A program made the translations under genes and the position numbers. A stretch of 64,000 nucleotides of DNA from Dimorphilus gyrociliatus (Eukaryota; Annelida; Polychaeta; Dinophilidae): positions 6,703-70,702 of the forward strand of contig CAJFCJ010000005.1 in assembly GCA_904063045.1 (NCBI GenBank), given 5' to 3'. A model generated the notes under the pieces. The model saw only the letters and a list, made by a program, of their open reading frames with translations. It ran no database searches and was not told where the DNA came from. The number at the start of each line of letters is the position of its first letter. Positions within the stretch are counted from its first letter, which is position 1. Positions 11,500 to 21,419 of the stretch are shown here, in pieces.

Positions 11500-12876
11500 A
11501 TGGAATCAGATCAGAGAACGATTATGTCTATTAACGTAGAAGAATTCTTAGGAATAGATAAAACATCGATACCGCCGTGCTCAATCTGTGGTGGTCCTTC
11601 GTCGGGGTAAATAACCTTTCAATATATTTATGTTATTCGTCGTTAACCTATTTATAGAATTGTTTATTAAACATCAACCAGATATCATTACGGTGTGTTT
11701 ACCTGCGAAGCTTGTAAGGTGTTCTTTAGGAGGAGTGCCAAAAAGCACCATCTCTACAAATGTAGTGGAAGAGAAAATTGCAGTCCGGATAAAAATGCCA
11801 TATTCGCTTGTCGCTTTTGCAGATTTGCAAAGTGTTTAGACGTTGGTATGTCGTTAAACTATATAAAACATGGGCGTTACTCTCAAGAAAAGAAACTGTT
11901 AAATAGTAAAAGAATGGCGGAAATAGACTTAAGGAAAAAGAGTATGATGATGTATTCAATTTCTCCATTAGCCAATTTTACGGAAGCTGACGAAATGTTA
12001 ATTGGATGTTGCAACATACTTTCGGATATTCATAATATAAATTGGGAAGAAGATTTCCCGCATTTAGATTGCCTAATTGAATCTGCAAAACAAGGCGTTG
12101 ATAGTATATCGTATCCAATTGAGCAGTATCACGACGTATTCCGTCTATCAGGATTAGAAGTGGACGATAGAAGAAAATTCTCTGGAAAAATTCAACAGAT
12201 AATTGAATATAGTATAAAAAGATGGTCAACAAATTTGAAAAGAATACCTGGTTTTAACGATTTAACTGAAGACGAAATATTCAATCATTTACGTTCATAT
12301 AGCGATATTATCTATGTCACTGTTCTAGCATTAAAGATCCATAATTGGAACGAAGGAGAATATCTTACTTTAAAAATTAGCGATCACAATATTCTAATAC
12401 CTCAAAGAAAGATGGAATATTTTCTCGATGAAAGAGATTTCAATATGAGAAAGAGAATTTCCAATCAACTCTCCAAATTGAATCCAACTTTTGAAGAATT
12501 AACTCTTATTGTTATGCTTAACCTATTAAAACCCAACGAAAACTATCCGCAACTTCAATATCAATATAATAAAATGATTCTAGGCTTTACCAGATATTTA
12601 CAGAGTATCCATGGAAACAATTCTACAGCTAGGATGAATGACATTATAAATTTTCAATCCTTTATCACCATGGAAACGTTCCAAGCTAACAAATGGAGAC
12701 CTAGCGTTAAAGATTATTATCAAACAATATTCTTTAGTGAAATTTTAAAAGATTTTTGGTTTCATCCTTCCGTCCTACAACAGGAAGTGACATTTGATAC
12801 TAGTAGTAGTCTAACCGAATTTGTGAATGACAATGTCCAACTTGAATATTTTAATGAAAGTGTATCATTTGATTAA
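11500..12876 (+). CDS. Nuclear receptor (zinc-finger DNA-binding domain plus ligand-binding-like domain)
   Basis: Exon 1 (11500-11606) begins MESDQRTIMSINVEEF and ends inside the first zinc finger. A 75-bp intron is followed by exon 2 (11682-12876), for about 433 residues in all. Finger 1 is C-x2-C-x13-C-x2-C (CSICGG...TCEACK); finger 2 is C-x5-C-x9-C-x2-C (CSGRENCSP...ACRFC), followed by RFAKCLDVGM. The recognition-helix P-box reads CEACKV rather than the common CEGCKG/A, a variant I associate with lineage-expanded invertebrate receptors. The remaining ~330 residues are helical and match the size of a ligand-binding domain, but no clear AF-2 motif is visible at the C terminus. Expected role: ligand-regulated or orphan transcription factor. 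The first-finger intron position is classical for the family. Confidence 0.88.
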
Positions 12877-13089
12877 CAATGTTTGTGATATAACTAATAT
12901 ATCAGTATCTTTATAATTTCCAGTTTTGCAGTATTTACACTTAAACAGCAATCATTGAAAAAATTATTCCTGTATTTAATATTGCAAAAAGTTGTTTTAT
13001 AAAACACTTTAAACAGCACTCTAAATGTATATAATGTGTAAATACTAAAATATCGTTATGATTGTGACGACGATGATAATGGTAATGAT

Positions 13090-13928
13090 TCATACATCTT
13101 GAATATCAATACTCGATTTCAACAACTTACCGGAAGTTAAAATGTATTTGATTTGATTATTAAAAATTTCTATTTCACTAATGGAAATAGATTCATCAGC
13201 AGTTAAAACAATTTCATTTATTGCCAAATAATTAAATTGTTGGCAAATTGTATTGTCTTTATTAGAGTACTAGTAAATGAATGAATAATTCTTTTCAATA
13301 TTTTGTTTTATTTCCTCATTCTGATAAAAACATTCACCTGTGAAATCATTCATCATAATATCAGCATAAATGTAAAACTTCTTTAACGGATCTAAAAAAA
13401 ACACCAATGAAATGAAAATGTTTTAAAGAATTTAAGACCTATTATTTTACTTTTGTCAGTTGATTTCCAAACACAAATTTCAGTTATATTGTAAAAACCT
13501 TCAAGATCAACTGTCCACCAGGGATGCGACAGAAAACGTCCATAAATTGGTGCTTTTACCCTAACCCTAGCCCAGCCCTTAGCTGTACCTAACCTTTTCC
13601 ATTACCCCTAACCCTTAGAGGAGACCCTCCTAAGTACAAATCAGTTGCTCTCTTCTTCTTCCTAACCATTTCTTAATCCAAAATTTAGTCTTGAAATTTC
13701 TCATTTGTGGACATTTTCTGTCGACCCCGTCCACCAAGCATCTACACAATTTCCAGTAGGAGCAGACTTACTAAAATCTCTCTCATCTCCATTTGCATTA
13801 ATAGCTTGCTCGTAGCCCTTTGAATTCAGTTGATAAACTGGATTAGATCTTATTATGTTATCACTCTCTAAGATAATGCAACAGTAATAGTTTATATGAA
13901 ATAGAATAAGGAAAAGCATATAAATCAT
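13090..13928 (-). pseudogene. Secreted FTP (fucolectin-type) lectin-like gene, coding exon split by a MITE insertion
   Basis: The start at 13928 gives a signal peptide (MIYMLFLILFHINYYCC). The start of an FTP domain follows (GYEQAINANGDERDFS...CVDAWW). The frame is then interrupted by a 208-bp element (13521-13728). Past the element it resumes with TVDLEGFYNITEICVWKS and ends at 13451. Exon 2 is 13391-13338; exon 3 starts at 13256 and includes EIVLTADESISISEIEIF, with a possible stop at 13092-13090. FTP domains bind fucose and related sugars in animal and fish lectins. As the window stands the insertion brings an in-frame stop shortly after WWT, so the allele probably makes no full lectin unless the insert is spliced out. 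Confidence 0.65.
13521..13728. mobile_element. MITE-like element (copy 1), 208 bp, inserted in a coding exon
   Basis: The left end is GGGATGCGACAGAAAACGTC; the right end, reversed, is GGGGTCGACAGAAAATGTCC. The ends are therefore terminal inverted repeats. The insert is flanked by an 8-bp direct repeat GTCCACCA at 13513-13520 and 13729-13736, a target-site duplication. The interior has CCCTAACCCTA-type telomere-like sequence and no coding capacity. The same family occurs at 15100, 42972 and 61125. End similarity to the MULE at 30472 suggests it is mobilised by Mutator-like transposase. Confidence 0.85.
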
Positions 13929-14830
13929 TTTGTGTGAGTCTCCCAGCTTTCTCTAGTATTGTAAAGCATTTTATTGATACACTGGAATAATTAATTATTT
14001 AATATCATCTTATTAAGAATTTAGTATTGTCTTTAAACATTCTTTCGTTAAATTATTTGTTCAATTATTTATGACTCTATCGTTAAATTACATTGAAAAA
14101 CGTGTCCTATTTATATAACACTCAATACAAGTCAATCCATCGATTATTACTTAAAAACAAAGATCTAATACTCAATTAGTGTGTTATTTTCTTTTTCTTC
14201 TCTCCTTCTTAATTATTTGAGAGAGACACTCTATTGAGATCAGATGAAATGTTGTATTAATGATATTTTCAGATTTTACTTTAAGCCCTGAATCATAGTA
14301 GAAAAAGCATTAAGGTTTTAAAAATGCAATTCATTCATACTTTTTATTATTATGCATTAAAAAGTATATTATCTATCAATATTTGACAGTTTATCAATAT
14401 TTAATAATAAAGAAGGTGAAAAAAAATACTCCAACCATTGCCACTATATCAAAATACTGCTTCTTTACACGTGATCTATCACTAAAATAGAACAAATTGT
14501 CTATAAAGTCTTATTTTTATATTTTATTTAGTATTTTTGTTGCCGAAGTGATTGTAGTTTTGGAGGAAAAATTCTCTTAAATATATCAACTGGTGAAAGA
14601 ATCCAATGTGACTCAATTATTGAAATATTTTGAATTATCTATAAAAAATAGGCACAAAGAATTATTCAGTTCTCTCTAAAGATATAAATTTAGCCCATAG
14701 GATATTTTTTGTTGTAATCTATCTCTAATCTTCATCACTTTGATCAAAGCAATTCACTTAACACATGATCGTTCTTGGAAAGTTTGAGATTTGGAAATAA
14801 AGAATGTATGAACTTCTAATTATTGCTACT
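13929..14830. other. Intergenic, no gene seen
   Basis: AT-rich spacer upstream (on the minus strand) of the FTP gene. No sustained frame, RNA gene or repeat end was recognised. The part next to 13930 presumably contains the FTP gene promoter. Confidence 0.4.
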
Positions 14831-15640
14831 ATAGAAACTGACTGAAAATGTATTACAAGGAGGGTTTAAACACAAATCGACATCAATGTCCAGGAAATCA
14901 TGGACAATCGTTACTCTGTTCAATGGTGGTGGATTTGTACAACTTCTCAAAAGTTTAAAAAAACCAGTCTTACAGGATGGTTCACAACCACTTCAACATG
15001 ACCATTCAGACCAACCTCCTCTATAATAAACATTGGTTATTGTTCTTGTTCCGCTGTTTTGAATGTACTCGTATAAACAACTGGGCTTTAGCAGTAAACG
15101 GGGCTGACTGAAAATGTTCCCAAGTGAGATATTTGAAATTAAAATTTCGGATTGAAAAAAGGTTAGGAGGTACAAAGTAGCTATTGATTAGTAATTAGGG
15201 GGGTTCCATCTAAGGGTTAGGAGTAATCAAAAAGGTTAGGGAGAGACAAGGGTTAGCGTTAGGGTTAAACCATGCATTGGGGGACGTTTTCTCTCGCATC
15301 CGAGGTAAATCAAACATTCGAAAGATTGCAATGAAAACTACTATAGAAATGAGATTATTTTTATAAAAATAACCTTGGCTTTATGTGGGGAAAGGGTTCA
15401 AGATAATTTCAATCATCTAGTACAGGAATTTCTCTTGAAGACGCGCTTTTATCAGCACTGTACAGTAATTTTGTAAATCATAAATCGTTCTCTTCCGCAA
15501 ATTTCTGTATCTACTGTTGCGCCATCTATTGGCATAAAAGTTACGAAGTCACTCAAAATTGTCGAAGCGTCATCCTCCTGATTGTAAACCAATTGAATAG
15601 CTAATTTAATACAGATGTCCGTTATAGAATGATGTTCCAT
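14830..15640 (-). pseudogene. Thrombospondin type-1-repeat gene remnant
   Basis: On the minus strand around 15030-14880 the frame reads GGWSEWSC, an in-frame TGA (at about 15000), then SGCEPSCKTG, a SCTNPPP segment and a LNPPC segment. The WSxWS core, Cys spacing and RSCTNP match a thrombospondin type-1 repeat, an extracellular adhesion module. A MITE lies at 15100-15301 just upstream. A further short frame at 15640-15452 may be a degenerate preceding exon. The TGA sits where TGG (Trp) would fit, so a single nonsense change is likely. No other TSP1 units are visible nearby. I call it a pseudogene; an unannotated short exon boundary is the alternative. Confidence 0.55.
15100..15301. mobile_element. 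MITE-like element (copy 2), about 202 bp
   Basis: The left end is GGGGCTGACTGAAAATGTTC; the right end, reversed, is GGATGCGAGAGAAAACGTCC. The interior shares AGGGTTAGGAGTAATC and GGGTTAGCGTTAGGGTTAAA with the other copies. Flanking direct repeats are poor (only a GTAAA core agrees), so this looks like an older copy than those at 13521 and 61125. It sits inside the thrombospondin-repeat remnant. Confidence 0.75.
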
Positions 15641-15771
15641 ATTCTAAAAGAGAATTTAAAATCAGAATGTTTCGAGAAAGAACACTATATAAACTTAATA
15701 TGCAAATGAGGTACGAGTGTAAAACTTCTGAATTGTCAACTATAAAGCTACGGCGCGAAGCTGGGAAAAGC

Positions 15772-15936
15772 ATACTTACCTGGCAGAAGGAATTGCTACG
15801 ATCGACAAGGTAGCTTCCTCAGACTGAGGCCTTTCCATTGCACTTCGGATTGGTTGACGTCTGCGATCATCTCACATTGAGATGACTCGACTGTACAATT
15901 TTTGTTAGTGGGAGATCAGCGTTCGCGCGGCCTCCT
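15772..15936 (+). ncRNA. U1: U1 spliceosomal snRNA
   Basis: The 5' end is ATACTTACCTG, the exact U1 sequence that pairs with 5' splice sites. Stem-loop I follows (stem GCTAC/GTAGC). Stem-loop II carries ATTGCAC, the U1A binding motif, in CATTGCACTTCGGA. Stem-loop III is a perfect CATCTC/GAGATG hairpin. The Sm site AATTTTTG is at 15897-15904. Stem-loop IV has CGTTCGCG and closes at CTCC. Length is about 165 nt, the normal size. A weak 3'-box-like GTCAAAAGCTGA lies at 15950. TATAAAG lies about 30 bp upstream. The loop of stem I reads GATCGACAAG instead of the usual GATCACGAAG contacted by U1-70K, so this could be a variant or a dying copy. The identity as a U1 sequence is very secure. Confidence 0.96.
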
Positions 15937-16544
15937 TTCCAAATTTAATGTCAAAAGCTGAATTTATATGATATATCTGGGTCTTATAGGTCTAGGTAGA
16001 TTAAAAGTATTTTTAGGGTTAGAAAACTAAATATGCATAAAGCTTTATTGTTTGTTATTGAGCTAATGCATTTTTCCAAATTTAGGCAAAGTAGTTACTT
16101 AGATGTCTAAAAGTTGAACTTCTGTTGATGTCTACTGCATCTACTATGTCAATAAATTGCAGTTGAATTATTATAGGACAAACTGTTATGTTGGTGATGT
16201 GATTGAAGATGAGTCGACAAAGAGAAGGCTTAGGTTAGTTTTAAAATAGACAATTAATCTCTACTGCAAATTCTGTCAACATTAAACTGACTATATTTGA
16301 ATATAATTATGTACAAATGAAGAGTTAATACTATAATTTTTTAAAATTAGTGAAATGGTAATTCAAGCAGCAATTATCTTCTGATAAGTACAACTTTTGT
16401 ACTAGAAATGGACAAATACTTTGCTCAAATTAATTTTTTAATAATTAGGTAGTAATTGGGTCATAAATTTTGTCCAATTTGACAAACTTGTATTAAAGGA
16501 GACAACATGAAACAAGAACTGTAACAGTTGTTTATGAAACTACA

Positions 16545-17168
16545 ATGAAAATCATTCTATATTTAAAAATTTCAGTATCTTTGCTTGTTTTTAAAGAAAA
16601 TTCAGATCGTAACAATTTGGTGTTAAGTTCATTTGTTAATGCAGAAACATGTTCCAAGTTGACGTATAAAATTTCAAATTGGTTTAACATTGAAATGTCT
16701 CATACTTTAGACAGAGAAACTTATAACCTTGTAATAGTGTCAATTTCATGTATTATTGCTTTTGAAGTGTTAAAAGATCCTAAGGAACTGTCTAAAGATA
16801 TTTGTGCTGTTTTAAACTCCAAGAGACTGATTGGATTGTGTAAAGAAATTAGAAATTATTTCAAATCTAGTAAATCAATTGTTGATTTGGCATTTATGTT
16901 TGAGACTCAATATAGATTTTATAATAAATATCTCGACACTGACTACTATTTAAAGCATATAAGAGAGATGAAAGATTTCTTCAACTATCTTCATAAATAT
17001 ATTGTTGGGAAGAATATGACAAAATTGCTGGAAGATAATAAGGATATTGATATACTAGTTAATAAATTGTCTTCGAAGCATGGCTCTAATTGGTTGTTTA
17101 GTCTACAGGAATCTGGAATTCATCAAGATATTTTTCGAATTAATGCTATTGGACAAAATGATGAATAA
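16545..17168 (+). CDS. Unrecognised helical protein (207 residues)
   Basis: An open frame of 207 codons begins at 16545 with a short hydrophobic start (MKIILYLKISVSLLVF). The rest is Lys/Glu/Leu-rich and probably alpha-helical, with no motif I recognise. It could be a signal-peptide or membrane-anchored protein, or the upstream exon of the next gene (17260-18132), which is similar in composition and only 91 bp away. The sequence between has a GT...TTCTAG intron-like layout but the phase does not match without skipping the TAA at 17166. No function is proposed. Confidence 0.45.
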   Translation: MKIILYLKISVSLLVFKENSDRNNLVLSSFVNAETCSKLTYKISNWFNIEMSHTLDRETYNLVIVSISCIIAFEVLKDPKELSKDICAVLNSKRLIGLCKEIRNYFKSSKSIVDLAFMFETQYRFYNKYLDTDYYLKHIREMKDFFNYLHKYIVGKNMTKLLEDNKDIDILVNKLSSKHGSNWLFSLQESGIHQDIFRINAIGQNDE

Positions 17169-17259
17169 ATTAGGTCTATTGCTTTGGCAATAATGGGTAA
17201 TATTCATTTTTTATACTATTAGTTCATTCAATCATTCTTACATTCTTCCTTCTAGAAAA

Positions 17260-18132
17260 ATGCCCAAAGAAATATTCCAAATATCATCCCTATCACGAAA
17301 ATCTGCAAAATTTTATCAAGACAGCCTACAGCCTACAGCCTACAGCCTACTGCTAAATGGAACAGCCATCAGTAGATCAGCAGAAGCTTATGAAAAAAGT
17401 TATGAAATAGTTGAGTACTTTAATGAAGCTGGTTTATTTGATAGACCTAAATGCAAAAATGAAGAAACTGTTGATAAAATTATTGCATTTCTAACTGAGC
17501 ATAAAAATGAAATATTTAAATTTTTACCTGGAATGGCACACCTCAATAAAGAATTGAGAGAGTTTGATACTGGTGTTAAACTTGTTGTTTGTACTCTAAT
17601 TAATTCTAAAGATTTAACACAATTCAATAATATATTGGGAATGTATACTTTTACACCCATATTAGATATTGAAAAATATGAACATCTAGCAGCATCTCTT
17701 TTCCTCCTTCCTTCAGAGTTCTATCACAAAGCAATGGAGTTTAGCAATGATTTCTTGTTGAGAAGTATCCTCATTAACAATTCACCTGGAAAACAGAAAA
17801 ATCTGATCACAATGGGCAAACAATTGATGGATATCTATGAAGATTTAAAGAATATAGGCCTAGTCAATAGGCTAATAGAGCAAACTCCAAAAACATGTGA
17901 TGATAGTAAATATGAAATTGTTGTTGAAATGGTGAAATATTTAAAAAAGAATGAACATGTTCTATCGAATACAATCTTTGCTTTGAGAGAAAAATATATC
18001 AACTATTCAATCCCTTCTGTAGATTTCTCACATTGGATTTCAGACTTTTTATGCCTACTTTCTGACTCTTCTATGCAAGATTTTCATTCCACTCTTTATG
18101 GTTATTTAGGCAATTTCAAAACATTGCTTTAA
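17260..18132 (+). CDS. Unrecognised helical protein (290 residues)
   Basis: A 290-codon open frame starts at ATG 17260, directly after a plausible 3' splice site (CTTCTAG). The predicted product is helical throughout with patches such as VDKIIAFLTEHKNEIF and YEIVVEMVKYLKKNEHVL. I recognise no domain. Near its start (residues ~22-30) the DNA contains four copies of a 7-bp unit, discussed separately. The protein may form one gene with the 207-residue frame upstream. The spacer that follows contains only AT-rich sequence. Confidence 0.5.
   Translation: MPKEIFQISSLSRKSAKFYQDSLQPTAYSLLLNGTAISRSAEAYEKSYEIVEYFNEAGLFDRPKCKNEETVDKIIAFLTEHKNEIFKFLPGMAHLNKELREFDTGVKLVVCTLINSKDLTQFNNILGMYTFTPILDIEKYEHLAASLFLLPSEFYHKAMEFSNDFLLRSILINNSPGKQKNLITMGKQLMDIYEDLKNIGLVNRLIEQTPKTCDDSKYEIVVEMVKYLKKNEHVLSNTIFALREKYINYSIPSVDFSHWISDFLCLLSDSSMQDFHSTLYGYLGNFKTLL
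17322..17350 (+). repeat. 7-bp tandem repeat inside a coding frame
   Basis: The unit CAGCCTA is repeated four times, followed by C. Because 7 is not a multiple of 3, gain or loss of one unit would shift the reading frame of the 290-residue protein. It lies near the predicted N terminus. Confidence 0.85.
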
Positions 18133-18640
18133 ACTATTAGGACATTCATTAAGAAGATTTTACAGCAAATATCTAGATTGATGAGTTCTGTGTATTGATA
18201 TTTCTAAAGGGAAATCTAGAAAGAATTGCTAAAACAAAAGATTGTTAATCAGTTTTTCTTTGCTCCTTTATGACAACAGGTTTGTAATACTAGTTTTGAG
18301 TAAAATGTAAAGGTTTAAACTTTTCGAAGATCAAGATTACATATATCTTACTGTGAGCCTTCGCAAAGGCAAGAAGAGAATCGTAGCCCCATTTTTGAAC
18401 AAATAATTCGAGTTGTAGCTGGTTGGAGAGCACTCAATGTAATACTAGATGACTCATTTTGAATAGTCATATTAACAACGTCATATCAATAAAACTTATT
18501 GCACCTAGTATTATTTTTATTAAAAGTAAAAGCATTTCTTTCAACAAGGAAGATAATTTTAAAAGTGGACTGATATAAATTCCTTAACACCGGTTATGCA
18601 CCTTGATTTTTAAAAGAAAAAGAAATATTATGTAAATATA
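18133..18640. other. Intergenic, no gene seen
   Basis: About 500 bp between convergent genes. It presumably holds 3' untranslated sequence of both. No repeat ends or RNA genes were recognised. Confidence 0.4.
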
Positions 18641-20910
18641 CTAAACAGTTTTGCCAGAAAGCAAACAGGAAATTGGTGTAAAATTCTCAGATATTAATTT
18701 GCATATATAGCCACAAGCGTTAAGAAAATTTTCAGGTCTTGAAAACGCCAGTAATTCAATACCAAACGTTTTAGACATGACGTAATAGTTGGATTGCTTT
18801 ACAACGATATTTTTGAATTTCATCTTCAATTCACTTTCGCTAATTAATTTGAAATCTAAGAAAAATGAAGAAAAGTGTTTTTTTTTTGTTTTTAATGTTC
18901 CTAGGCCTACAGTAAAAAATAATTTAGACAAACCATTTAAATGGTTCTCCAAACAGGTAAATGAAGTTGCAGTGTTAGATTTGAATATTGTTTTGTTATT
19001 TTCAAATGACATTATTGCAGTTCTATTAAGTAATTTTTTAAATTTAGTTGATAAATTTTGTTTAAAAAATGTAGCTTTTGAGCATATTTCTTCTCTTCTT
19101 GAATTGATTGCTTCAACCCGATAAATTTGATTTGTATATTTTGCGTACAAAATATACAAATGATAAAATCTGGTAGCAAAGAAATCTTTAAAAAAAAAAT
19201 AATTTAAATATTTAAATATTAAAAACAAACAATCTACAAACAATTGGAGTTTTTATCAACGCATGTCAGAGATACTATCTTTTCACTCAAAAATTCAAGT
19301 TTTCTCCTAAAATTCAAAAACAAAGAGGAATGAATTAATCCCATTTATGTAATGAATATTTAAAAAATTATTTTTTATCTACTGAATACAGCAATTCTTC
19401 TTCGAATCAAGTTTTAAATTTGTTGTTTTAACTGAGTAGTTGAATTTCGAAAACTTGATAATACTATGAATATCTTCGTATCCAATTTTTTGACAGATAA
19501 GAAATTGATTTTCATAATCTATATCTATTTTATTAATATAGAAATGTTTTCCGTTTGTTAAAGATTTTAGAAAACCATTAACAAAATTATTGGTTTTAAT
19601 GATGTTACTCAAGTAGAGTTTTTGTGAAGAATGATATTTATTCAATTTTAAATCTGATTTTTCACAATTAACTTTGATAAATTGGATTTTTTGCTTTAAA
19701 GTTGGATATTTAATATTACAATTTTGGATTTTTTCTTCCTCCATTTTACAACCAGTGACATGAGGAAACTGTGTTAGAAAACAAAGTTTATATTTGTAAA
19801 AGAAAAGTTTTTGTTTGAAAATTTAGAATACTTTTTCAAAAATTTCCTCTGATTTACATGATGTCATTTTATAATTTAAAAGTTTTAATTGACAAACTAA
19901 TTTACAGGCGACAAGATGTTTCACACCAATATCAAATAGTGGTGGAAGGATTCCATAACCTTTAAGGTGGAAACCATTTTTTAATCTTCGTTTAAACTGC
20001 TTCAATGGAGAATGTGGTTTAAAGTTGAGTGATTCAATCTTTATGTCTATTAGTTTTTTAAATGCATATATTAAATTTTATTTCTTTTACTTTCTATTGT
20101 AACCTTGACCTTTCAACTCTAAAAATGTACAATTTAAACTGGTTTTATCATTCTTCCTTTCTACCAGTTTAGTTGTAATTTGAAAAGCTCTTTTAAACCA
20201 CACAAAACTTGAATATTCAGTGTTAATTTTAAATGATAATTGTTTTAATGTAAATTCAGTCTTGCCACAGAGTTTTTTCCTATCAGTTTCATTTCCATAA
20301 ACCTTATAAACACTTTGATTTTTTCTGAGAAATAATTCAAAAATATTATCCAAAATTTCAACACTGAATAAATCTGTTCAAAAAATTCGATACAAAAGAA
20401 ATGGTTCCTTTTTTATTTTTATCTTATCATCTTACACAGTTTCTGCTTTTTGCAACATTTTAAAACTATTTTATAGGAAGTAGCATCCTCTCTAATTTCA
20501 CTGCAGGAGATAAAAAATATGTTTAAAACTCTATCTTTTAACCTTGACCTTTATTTAATAGTATATACTAACTAGAAGTATTGTTGATTTTTTCGAAAAA
20601 GGAATACTGATCTAGATAATTTTCTTTTACGTGGTTTAAAATATGAGTATAATGAGTCAAATCCGAAATTTTTACAAAGATTATTCCTGTCAACAAACGA
20701 AAGATTTTCATGTGAAACAACATGTAAAACATCACGGAATTGATTCGATTTTATTGTTATTAGCCCTTCAACAATTGTTCTTCTCTTAATAGAAAATTTT
20801 TTAATTAATGAAAATGATAAATTTCCAAAATTTTTTTCAATAGTCAATTGAATTAGAAAAACTGGTATTAAAATAATAGACACGTTTAAACATTTTAAAA
20901 ATTTGAACAT
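18641..20910 (-). CDS. Secreted or membrane protein of repeated SRCR-like ~55-residue modules
   Basis: Exon-like blocks run from 20910 to 18641. The first has a signal peptide (MFKFLKCLNVSIILIPVFLI) and a module ending NNLCKNFGFDSLYSYFKP. Later blocks at 20350-20090, 20070-19823, 19744-19380 and 19243-18641 include FLICQKIGYEDIHSIIKFS and FLNACGYICKL. The recurring pattern is a short beta-like region, a cysteine, then (F/I)GYDxxxS(I/Y). It vaguely resembles the CRxLGY segment of scavenger-receptor cysteine-rich (SRCR) domains, but too weakly to be sure. The same module recurs on the plus strand at 25098-27463 and 33633-33938, so the family is duplicated around the SDR and LRR genes. Splice sites were placed only approximately. 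The stop is at 18641. Function unknown; extracellular binding is a guess. Confidence 0.5.
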
Positions 20911-21419
20911 AATGTTTTAACGTTAAATGATTGTTTGAAATCAGTTAAAACCAATTAATTACTTTTATTGTATTTTACGTATTCTGGATATTGAATTTAA
21001 AAAAGAAAAAAATGACAAAATATTTAATTTATTAAAGATAATTTAATTAATTTATTTAAAAAAATTCTTTCTGAAGATTGTATTCTAAATCTTAAGTGAT
21101 TAAGGATGGTGATTATATACATAATCCATTTCGAATTCAAAGATTACCTTCTCCAGAACATTATTTGGAAAATTTAGCATACACTAAACGCTAATTTGTT
21201 GATTGGCTGCTATTCACCCTATTAAAACATTCATCAAAAAATCAACAGTTAATCAGCTGTTCTTTTGTTGCCTAACAACATGTGCGTATTATCAGTTTTT
21301 GACTTCGAATACATAGGCCTATTTGTTAGAGCTACTTAAAAATAGTAATTAAATTTTGTTTTTCTTTTAGAATAATTAATGATGTTCATGTATATTTTTT
21401 CAAAAAAGATAACATTCAA
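20911..21419. other. Intergenic, no gene seen
   Basis: AT-rich spacer between two minus-strand genes. It should contain the promoter of the repeated-module gene next to 20911, but no motif stands out. Confidence 0.4.

Noticed and set aside
11726-12232. Minus-strand open frames opposite the nuclear receptor
   Set aside because: They overlap the receptor's conserved DNA-binding and ligand-binding exons and have no domain; they are shadows.
18789-19124. Plus-strand open frame of 111 codons
   Set aside because: It overlaps the minus-strand repeated-module gene and shows no recognisable feature.
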